From Acidobacteriota bacterium (GTDB lineage: Bacteria > Acidobacteriota > Vicinamibacteria > Vicinamibacterales > 2-12-FULL-66-21): 38,743 bases of DNA. The stretch is from the NCBI GenBank assembly GCA_003223835.1, contig QHWR01000084.1:1-38743 (forward strand). Reading direction: 5' to 3'. Positions 9,217 to 16,321 of the stretch are shown here, piece after piece; within the stretch, counting starts at the first letter, position 1, and each line of letters begins with the position of its first letter. The notes under the pieces are model-generated. The model did no database searches. It saw nothing but the letters and a program-made list of their open reading frames with translations, and had not been told where the DNA came from. The translations under genes and the position numbers were made by a program.

Positions 9217-10806
9217 ATGACCGATCACCTCATCATCGGCAGCGGCATCGCGGCGTTGCGCGCGGCCGTCGCGCTCGCGGGTGCCGGCGACGTGCTGATG
9301 CTCACCAAGGCCGAGCCGCGCGAGGGCAATACCGGGTACGCGCAGGGCGGCATCGCCGCGGCGATCGGCCGCGACGACAGCCCGTCGCGTCATCTCGCGG
9401 ACACGCTTGCGGCGGGGGACGGACTCTGCGACGAACGCGCCGTCGCGGTGCTGGTCGCCGAGGGACCGCGCTACGTGCGCGAGCTGCTCGCGTGGGGCGC
9501 CGCGTTCGACCGCGGCGCGGACGGACAGCCGTCGCTCGCCATCGAAGGGGCCCACAGCGTCCGCCGCGTGCTGCACGCGCACGACGCGACGGGACGGGAG
9601 ATCGGCCGGACGCTCTGGACGCGTGTCGCGCCGCTCCGGAACGTGCTCGTGCACCCGCACGCGCGCGCGGTCGGACTGATCGTCGAGGGAGACCGCTGCG
9701 CCGGCGCGCGGTACGTGGCCGAGGACGGGCTCGTCACCTCGGCGCGCGCGAACCGCACCCTGCTGGCGACGGGAGGCGCGGGACAGGTCTACCGCGAGAC
9801 GACGAATCCGCCCGTCGCGACCGGCGACGGCATCGCGATCGCGTATCGGGCGGGCGCCGCCGTCGCCGACCTCGAGTTCGTGCAGTTTCATCCGACCGCG
9901 TTGAACATGCCCGGCCAGCCGCGGTTCCTCTTGTCGGAGGCGCTGCGCGGCGAGGGGGCGCGGCTCGTGAACGGCGCCGGGGACGCATTCATGGCGCGAT
10001 ACGATCCCGTGGGAGATCTCGCGCCGCGCGATCGCGTGTCGCGCGCGATCGCCCGCGAGGCGGAGCGTACCGGGGCGCCCGTGTTTCTCACGCTCGATCG
10101 GCTCGATCCGGCGTTCGTGCACGCGCGATTCCCGCTGATCTCGGAGGCTTGCCGGCGGGCCGGCCTCGATCTCGCGCGCGATCTCATCCCGATTGGACCG
10201 GCCGCGCATTACGTGATGGGCGGCGTCGTGACCGATCTCGACGGGCGCACGACGCTGCCGGGGCTCTACGCCGCCGGCGAGGTGGCGTGCACAGGCGTCC
10301 ACGGTGCGAACCGCCTGGCGAGCAACTCGCTCCTCGAGGGGCTCGTCTTCGGCGCGCGCGCCGGCGCCGCGATGCGCGCGGACGCGGCGCGCGACGGCTG
10401 GGCCTTCGACGCGACGTCGGCGAGCGCGATGGAAACCGCGGGCGAGAGCGAACGTGAGGGCCGCGGCCGCGCGGCGGGCACGGCTGGTGAAGCGCTCCAC
10501 GCGGACGCCGTCCGGGATCTGATGTGGCAGCTCGTGGGTCTCTTCCGCGACGCGCGGGGACTGCGCGATGCGATCGCGCAGCTCGAGCCGTTGTGGCGGG
10601 CGACCTGCGCGCGCCTGCAGGACGAAGCGGCGCCGCTCGACGCGGACGGCTGGCGCACGGCAAGCCTGGTGGCCGTCGGCCGGTTGATCGCGCGCGCGGC
10701 GCTGCGCCGCGAAGAGAGCCGCGGGGCACACTATCGCCTCGATTTTCCCGAGCGCGACGACGTCGCGTGGAAGCGTCGGATCATGGAAGGACGGCATGGC
10801 GGATAA
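9217..10806 (+). CDS. nadB: L-aspartate oxidase
   Basis: 529 residues. The N-terminus has the FAD dinucleotide motif GSGIAALRAAVALA, then GNTGYAQGGIAAA, the substrate region VQFHPTAL and the typical HGANRLASNSLLEGLVFG. These are shared by NadB and succinate dehydrogenase flavoproteins; gene length and the absence of sdhB favour NadB. It oxidises L-aspartate to iminoaspartate for quinolinate and NAD synthesis; nadA and nadC are not in view. The ATG follows a TAGGAT -10-like hexamer (9206-9211) by 5 nt, so the message may be leaderless. The last 11 nt overlap proS. Confidence 0.93.
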   Translation: MTDHLIIGSGIAALRAAVALAGAGDVLMLTKAEPREGNTGYAQGGIAAAIGRDDSPSRHLADTLAAGDGLCDERAVAVLVAEGPRYVRELLAWGAAFDRGADGQPSLAIEGAHSVRRVLHAHDATGREIGRTLWTRVAPLRNVLVHPHARAVGLIVEGDRCAGARYVAEDGLVTSARANRTLLATGGAGQVYRETTNPPVATGDGIAIAYRAGAAVADLEFVQFHPTALNMPGQPRFLLSEALRGEGARLVNGAGDAFMARYDPVGDLAPRDRVSRAIAREAERTGAPVFLTLDRLDPAFVHARFPLISEACRRAGLDLARDLIPIGPAAHYVMGGVVTDLDGRTTLPGLYAAGEVACTGVHGANRLASNSLLEGLVFGARAGAAMRADAARDGWAFDATSASAMETAGESEREGRGRAAGTAGEALHADAVRDLMWQLVGLFRDARGLRDAIAQLEPLWRATCARLQDEAAPLDADGWRTASLVAVGRLIARAALRREESRGAHYRLDFPERDDVAWKRRIMEGRHGG

Positions 10807-12250
10807 GAATGACGCGCCTCAGAACACCGAAATCACTCCCCAATCGAAGAATTTCTCGCAGTGGTACCTGGACGTGGTGCTCCGCGCGGAGCTCGCGGAC
10901 TACACCGAGGTCAAGGGCTGCATGGCGATCCGCCCGTACGGCTATGCGATCTGGGAGCTGATCACGCAGGCGCTCGATCGCCGCATCAAGGCGACCGGTC
11001 ACGTCAACGCGTACTTCCCGCTCTTCATTCCCTCGAGCCTCCTGATGAAGGAGAAGGAGCACGTCGCGGGCTTCGCACCGCAAGTGGCGTGGGTCACGAA
11101 AGGGGGCGACGAAGAGCTGGCCGAGCCTCTCGTGGTGCGTCCGACGTCCGAGGCGATCATCGGAACGCTCTACGCCAAATGGATCAAGTCGTGGCGCGAT
11201 CTGCCGGTCCTGATCAACCAGTGGGCGAACGTCGTCCGCTGGGAAAAGGTGACGAGGCCGTTCCTGCGCACGACCGAGTTCCTCTGGCAGGAAGGGCACA
11301 CCGCGCACGAGACGGCCGAGGAAGCGCAGGAAGAGACGTTGAAAATCCTCGCGCTGTACAAAGACTGCCTCGAGACGGAGATGGCCATACCGGTCATCGA
11401 TGGAGAGAAGAGCGAAAGCGAGAAATTCGCGGGCGCCGCGCGCACGTACTCGGTGGAAGCCCTCATGGGTGACGGACGCGCGCTGCAGGCCGGCACGTCG
11501 CACAACCTCGGACAGAACTTCGCGAAGGCGTTCGGCATCCAGTTCCAGGGGCGCGACAAGGCGCTGCAGCACGTCTGGACGACGTCATGGGGCATGACGA
11601 CGCGCCTGATCGGCGCCGCGATCATGGTGCACGGCGACGACAACGGGCTGATCCTGCCGCCGCGGATCGCGCCCTACCAGGTCGTCATCGTCCCGATTCC
11701 CCGCGGCAACTGGCAGGAGACGGTGCTGCCGAAGGCGCGCGAGATCAAGCAGGCGCTCGAGGCGCGCGGCATCCGGGTCACGCTCGACGACCGCGACTCG
11801 TACTCGCCCGGCTGGAAGTTCGCCGAGTGGGAACTGCGCGGCGCTCCCGTACGAATCGAAATCGGACCGAAGGACATCGAGAAGTCCGCGGTGATGGTGG
11901 CCCGGCGCGACACGCGGCAGAAGGACAGCCTCGCGATGGACGGGCTCGCGGACGCGATCGCCGGCCGCCTCGACGAAATCCAGAAGGCGCTGTTCGACCG
12001 CGCGCTGAAGTTCCGCGACGAGCACACGACGCGCGTGTCCTCGTACGACGAGTTCAAGGCGGCGATGGAAGGACGTCCCGGCTTCGTGATTGCGGGCTGG
12101 TGCGGCAGCGCTGACTGCGAGGCCCGGATCAAAGCGGACACGCAGGCGACGCTGCGCAACATTCCATTCGGAGGCGCAAAGGTCACGGGCGTCTGCGTCA
12201 AGTGCGGCCAGCCGTCGTCCGGCGAGGCCTGGTTCGCCAAAGCGTACTGA
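10796..12250 (+). CDS. proS: Prolyl-tRNA synthetase, short archaeal/eukaryote-like type (ProS type 3)
   Basis: 484 residues, shorter than the usual bacterial type (about 570) and lacking its editing insertion. Class II features are visible: YFPLFIPSSLL, VVRPTSEAIIG, RWEKVTRPFLRTTEFLWQEGHTAH and the anticodon-binding domain. The C-terminal extension has a zinc-type Cys set (CGSADC...CVKCG) and an aromatic C-terminal Tyr, typical of the archaeal-like form. It charges tRNA-Pro in the cytoplasm. The ATG lies inside the end of nadB with GGAAGG ahead, implying translational coupling. Its stop overlaps the next ATG (TGATG). Confidence 0.96.
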   Translation: MADKNDAPQNTEITPQSKNFSQWYLDVVLRAELADYTEVKGCMAIRPYGYAIWELITQALDRRIKATGHVNAYFPLFIPSSLLMKEKEHVAGFAPQVAWVTKGGDEELAEPLVVRPTSEAIIGTLYAKWIKSWRDLPVLINQWANVVRWEKVTRPFLRTTEFLWQEGHTAHETAEEAQEETLKILALYKDCLETEMAIPVIDGEKSESEKFAGAARTYSVEALMGDGRALQAGTSHNLGQNFAKAFGIQFQGRDKALQHVWTTSWGMTTRLIGAAIMVHGDDNGLILPPRIAPYQVVIVPIPRGNWQETVLPKAREIKQALEARGIRVTLDDRDSYSPGWKFAEWELRGAPVRIEIGPKDIEKSAVMVARRDTRQKDSLAMDGLADAIAGRLDEIQKALFDRALKFRDEHTTRVSSYDEFKAAMEGRPGFVIAGWCGSADCEARIKADTQATLRNIPFGGAKVTGVCVKCGQPSSGEAWFAKAY

Positions 12251-13934
12251 TGAGCCGGTCCGCCGGGGACGTCGTGCGCGGCAGCATGCTCGCCCTTCTG
12301 GCCGCGGTCGTCTACGTCAACGCGCTTCACAACCCGTTCGTGTACGACGACGTCGACACCGTGACGGCGAATCCCTCGCTCGTGGACCTGTCGAACGTGC
12401 GGTTCGTGCTCCTCTACAGTCTGTATCGTCCGGTCGTGAACGTCTCGTACGCGATCGACCGCGCCGTCTGGGGGGTCGCGCCGTTCGGCTTCCATCTCAC
12501 CAACGTCGCGCTCCACGCGCTCGTCGTCGTGTTGTTCTACGCGTTCTGCCGCCGCGCGTTTCGCGACGAGCGTCCGGCGGATGGACAGCGGGCGCGGTGG
12601 CCCGCGTTCGCCGCCGCGTCTCTTTACGGCGTCCATCCGATGATGACGGAGGCCGCGGGTTACGTGTCGGGACGATCCGAAGTCCTTTGCGCGGCGGGGT
12701 TTCTCGCCGCGCTCCTGGCGGCGCGGCGCGCGATCGTCAGCGGCAGACGCGCGCCGGCGATCGCCGCGATGCTGTTCGGCGCCGTCGCGATCGCGTCGAA
12801 GGAGAGCGCGGCCGCGCTGCCGGTCGTCCTCCTCGCCTATGACGCCTGGGTGTTGTCGCCGGCGACTGGAACGTGGAAGCGGCGGCTCTGGCGGGTCTAC
12901 GTGCCGCTGCTCGCGGTGATGGCGGCCGCGGCGGTCGTCCGGCTCTACACGCTGCTCTCCGCCGAAGCGCACCTGATGCGCGGTCCGATCGACAACGCGA
13001 TGACGCAGGCGATCGTCATCTGGCGTTATCTGCGTCTGCTGGTCTGGCCGTCGGGCCAGACGATCATGCACGTCGTGCGGTTCGTGACGTCGCCGGCGGA
13101 TCCGGTCGCGTCCTGGCAGCGATCGCGCTCGCCGCCGCGATCGCTGTCGCGGTGCGCGCGCGCGCTCGGCTGCCGCTGGCCGCGGTGGGCGCGGTCTGGT
13201 TCATTGCCGCGATCGCGCCGTCCTCGTCCATCGTGCCTCTGCGCGAGGGGATGGCGGAACATCGCGTCTACCTCGCGAGCGGCGGTCTGTTTCTCGCCAT
13301 GGCCGCGGCGCTCCGGGCGGTGCCCGCGACGTACGCGCGTTTCGCGCGCGTCGCCGTCGTCGTCGCCGTGATCGCGTACGCGGCGCTGACGGTCCGGCGC
13401 ACCTTCGTCTGGTCGAGCGCCGTGACGCTCTGGGCCGAAGCGGCGTCGCAGGCGCCGTCGATGTGGGAGCCGCATTACGCCCTTGCGGACGCGCTCCGCG
13501 AAGCGGACGCGTGCGAGCGCGCCGTCCCCGAGTACGAAACGGTCGTTCGCCTCCGCCCGCGGCACCGCGACGCACAGCTCAACATGGGTATCTGCCTGGC
13601 GGAAACAGGACGGTCCGCGGACGCCGAACGCGCGTTCAGGCGCGCGGCGGCGATCGATCCGACGAGCCCCCGGCCCTACACCAATCTCGGCGCGCTCGCG
13701 ATCGTCGAAGGGCAGCCGGAGCGCGCGCGGGATGCGTACTTGTCAGCGCTTCGCGTGGACCCGCAGAACGTGCTCGCGCGCATGCAGCTTGCCGCGTTGT
13801 ACGAACACACGTTTCACGATTACCGCGCCGCCGCGCAGATGTGCGGCGAGGCACGGGCGATTGCGCCCTTCACGCCCGGCGTTGACGACTGTGCGGAGCG
13901 CAACTGGCGGCGCGTCCCCGGCGGCGGACGGTGA
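12250..13934 (+). pseudogene. TMTC-like TPR membrane glycosyltransferase, broken by a frameshift
   Basis: Two overlapping frames together make one recognisable protein. Frame 1 from ATG 12250 gives an N-terminal GT-C-like membrane domain: NALHNPFVYDDVDTV with the acidic DD at residues 33-34, YRPVVNVSYAID, PFGFHLTNVALHAL, SGRSEVL and ASKESA. It continues to SPADPVA near base 13110. From there the sense frame moves to the third frame: LAAIALAAAIAVAVRAR, then SSSIVPLREGMAEHRVYLASGG and about three TPRs to TGA 13932-13934. Family spacing fits loss of a single base near 13110-13113 (about residue 287). Intact members are thought to transfer sugars from a lipid carrier, with TPRs outside. It opens the + strand polysaccharide block. 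It may be a real null allele or a sequence error. Confidence 0.85.
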
Positions 13935-13935
13935 T

Positions 13936-15315
13936 ATGAACAGGCTGCGCGTGTTGCACGCGATCCATGATTTTCTGCCGCGGCATCTCGCGGGGTCGGA
14001 GATCTACGCGTACGAGCTCGCGCGCGCGCTGTCGCGCAAACATGACGTCTGGATGCTGGCGGCCGAGTACGACCTCGCCGCCAACCACGGGCAGATTCGG
14101 TGGAGGCGCCACGAAGACGTCGCCGTCGTCGAGGTCGTCAACAACTGGGAGTTCCGCGGGTTCGACGAGACGTATGCTTCGCCGCGGCTGAACCGCCAGA
14201 TCGAGCACGTGCTGCACGCCGTCCGGCCTGACGTCGTTCACGTCCATAACCTCTTGAATCTTTCGTTCGATCTGCCCGCGCTGGCGCACGCGCGAGGGGC
14301 CCGCGTCGTCGCGACGCTGCACGACTACACGCTGGTCTGCCCGTCGGGCGGCCAGCGAATTCATCGCGCGGATCGGCACGTGTGCGACACGATCGACGTC
14401 GAGCGCTGCGCCCGCTGTTTCGGGGAATCGCCGTTCGGCGCGCAACTCGCCGTCGGGCGCACGGCGGCGCGAGTCCGCGGGCGGCCGCTGCTCCGCGCGG
14501 CGGACGCCGTGCGCCGCAGGCTGCCGGTCGTTGCGCGGGCGGCGGCGCGTTACACGCCTGGCGTCCGCCTCGAGCCGGACGACATCCGCGCGCGTCTCGC
14601 GTACGCGCAGCATGTGTTCCGGACCGTCGATCTGTTCGTCGCGCCGTCGGCGACGCTCGCGCGCGAGTTCGTGCGCCTCGGCGTCCCGCCCAGCCGCATC
14701 GAGGTATCGGAGAACGGATCCGCGGTGGGGCCCGATCTCGCGCCGCGGCCCGAACGATCGCGCGTCGCGGTCGGCTTCGTCGGCTCGATCGTGTGGCACA
14801 AGGGGGTGCACGTGCTGATCGAAGCTGCGCGGCGTTTGCGCGGCGACTTCGACGTCCGCATTTTCGGCGATCCATGTGTCGCTCCCGATTACACGCGGGA
14901 TCTGGAGCGGATGGCCGAGGGGCTTCCGGTGCGGTTCGAAGGCGCGTTCGACCGCGCGACGGCGGCAGCGGTGTATCGGGGCATCGACGTCCTCGTTGTA
15001 CCGTCGCTCTGGCCGGAGAACGCGCCGCTGGTGCTTCAGGAAGCGTCGCTGCACGGCGTGGCCGTCGTCGCCGCGAGGGTCGGCGGCATCCCGGAATTCG
15101 TGACCGACGGCGTCAACGGCCTGCTGTACGACGCGACGTCCGCCAACGAGCTTGCCGCCGCCTTGCAGCGCCTGATCGACGATCCGCCGCTTCGCGCGAG
15201 CCTCGCGGCCGTGGCCAGACCTGTCAAGTCGATCGTGCAGGACGCCGAGGACTGGGAGCGTCGCTATCACCGCGTGCTCCAGGGCCAGGTCGGCCCGCTT
15301 TCCGTGAGTGTCTGA
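13936..15315 (+). CDS. GT4-family (GT-B fold) glycosyltransferase
   Basis: 459 residues from ATG 13936, one base after the previous stop; the listed longer ORF upstream of it is a shadow. The N-terminal domain has HDFLPRHLAGSEIYAYELARAL (acceptor-side loop), DVVHVHNL and TLHDYTLVCPSGGQ. A cysteine set, C150...C158-x2-C161, lies in an inserted loop. The C-terminal domain has VGFVGSIVWHKGVHVLIEA and the nucleotide-sugar motif VPSLWPENAPLVLQEA, where an E-x7-E-like pair contacts the donor. It should add a sugar to a lipid-linked glycan on the cytoplasmic face. The next gene closely resembles it in its first half, including the Cys set, suggesting duplication. Donor sugar unknown. Confidence 0.9.
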   Translation: MNRLRVLHAIHDFLPRHLAGSEIYAYELARALSRKHDVWMLAAEYDLAANHGQIRWRRHEDVAVVEVVNNWEFRGFDETYASPRLNRQIEHVLHAVRPDVVHVHNLLNLSFDLPALAHARGARVVATLHDYTLVCPSGGQRIHRADRHVCDTIDVERCARCFGESPFGAQLAVGRTAARVRGRPLLRAADAVRRRLPVVARAAARYTPGVRLEPDDIRARLAYAQHVFRTVDLFVAPSATLAREFVRLGVPPSRIEVSENGSAVGPDLAPRPERSRVAVGFVGSIVWHKGVHVLIEAARRLRGDFDVRIFGDPCVAPDYTRDLERMAEGLPVRFEGAFDRATAAAVYRGIDVLVVPSLWPENAPLVLQEASLHGVAVVAARVGGIPEFVTDGVNGLLYDATSANELAAALQRLIDDPPLRASLAAVARPVKSIVQDAEDWERRYHRVLQGQVGPLSVSV

Positions 15316-16321
15316 TCGGGCAATGGAGTCCATCTCGATCGTGATTCCGGCGCTGAATGGGATGGAGACGCTGCCTCGCGTGTTCGACGCGCTGGCCGCG
15401 CAGGACCTCGCCGCGGACATCGTCGTCGTCGACTCCGGGTCGCGGGACGGCACGGTGGAGCACGCGCGCGGACACGGCGCGACCGTGATCGAAATCGCAC
15501 CAGGCACCTTCAACCACGGCGCGACGCGGAACCTCGGCATCGCGCATGCGGCCGGCGCGCTGGTCGTGCTGCTGGTGCAGGATGCCGTGCCGGCGTCGAG
15601 CGGCTGGCTGCGAGCCCTGACGGCGCCATTCGCGATGGACTCTGCCGTCGCGGGCACATTTGGCCGGCAGATTCCCTGGCCGGCTGCGCGCTCGCTGGCG
15701 CGGTGGAGCGGGCGCGACTGGATCGCGGCGGGCGCGATTGCGCGTCTTTCAGGCCCGCTGAGCGCCGGTGAATTCGATCGTTTGAGTCCGGATGAGCGGC
15801 ATCGCGCCTGCGTCTTCGACAACGTGTGTTCGTGCGTACGGCGCGACATCTGGTCGCGGCATCCGTTCAGGGAGACGCCGATCGCCGAAGATCTCGAGTG
15901 GGGACGCGAGGTCCTGCTCGCGGGCTTCCGAATCGCCTACGCGCCCGAGGCGGGCGTCTGGCATTCCCACGAACGCGGCGTCCGTGATGAATGGCGACGG
16001 ACGCGCGACGTGCATCGCCGTTTGTTCGAGCTGTTCGGCCTCACGACGATTCCGTCGCGGCGCGCGCTTTTGCGGTCGGTTGCTTCCGCCGTGATTACTC
16101 ACGTTCGGATTGCCTCCCGGGATCGGTCGCTCACGGCCATCGCGCGCGCGGCCGCGCTGGGTGTGGCGTGGCCCGTCGGTCAATACGTCGGGGCACGACA
16201 AGCGCGGCGCGCGCTGCAGGCGGCACGCTTGCACGCAGCACCAAAGCACCCCGCACCAAAAGTACCCAGCACCATTTCCCAGCACCCAGCCCCCAGCACA
16301 GACACGCGGAGGCCTCGCTGA
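15308..16321 (+). CDS. GT2-family glycosyltransferase, rhamnosyltransferase-like
   Basis: 337 residues from GTG 15308; ATG 15323 (332 residues) is an equally good start, the first overlapping the upstream gene by 8 nt. The GT-A fold is clear: SIVIPALNGMETLPRVFDAL, VVDSGSRDGT, then GTFNHGATRNLGI, a pattern common in rhamnosyltransferase-type GT2 enzymes, and LLVQDAVP for the DxD-equivalent site. EDLEWGREVLLAGFRIAY matches the catalytic ED motif. The final 30 residues (HAAPKHPAPKVPSTISQHPAPS) do not look like the family. They are encoded by a low-complexity CCCAGCA-type array and are probably a repeat-derived tail. The stop overlaps the next ATG (TGATG), preceded by GGAGG. Confidence 0.88.
   Translation: MSDRAMESISIVIPALNGMETLPRVFDALAAQDLAADIVVVDSGSRDGTVEHARGHGATVIEIAPGTFNHGATRNLGIAHAAGALVVLLVQDAVPASSGWLRALTAPFAMDSAVAGTFGRQIPWPAARSLARWSGRDWIAAGAIARLSGPLSAGEFDRLSPDERHRACVFDNVCSCVRRDIWSRHPFRETPIAEDLEWGREVLLAGFRIAYAPEAGVWHSHERGVRDEWRRTRDVHRRLFELFGLTTIPSRRALLRSVASAVITHVRIASRDRSLTAIARAAALGVAWPVGQYVGARQARRALQAARLHAAPKHPAPKVPSTISQHPAPSTDTRRPR
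16235..16300. repeat. CCCAGCA/GCACCAAA short-word array inside the 3' end of a GT2 gene
   Basis: The stretch contains GCACCAAA, GCACC, GCACCAAAA, then CCCAGCACC and finally three adjacent heptamers cccagca/cccagcc/cccagca. Its composition (long A and C runs, almost no G on this strand) is unlike the surrounding coding sequence. It supplies the Pro/Ala/Ser-rich C-terminal tail of the GT2 protein and ends about 20 nt before the stop. Confidence 0.75.

Noticed and set aside
13095-13125. Programmed ribosomal frameshift in the TMTC-like gene
   Set aside because: No slippery heptamer or downstream structure is evident; a plain one-base loss is simpler.
13483-13935. Upstream part of the 610-residue ORF ahead of the GT4 gene
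   Set aside because: Out of frame with the TPR region that it overlaps; ATG 13936 begins the true glycosyltransferase.
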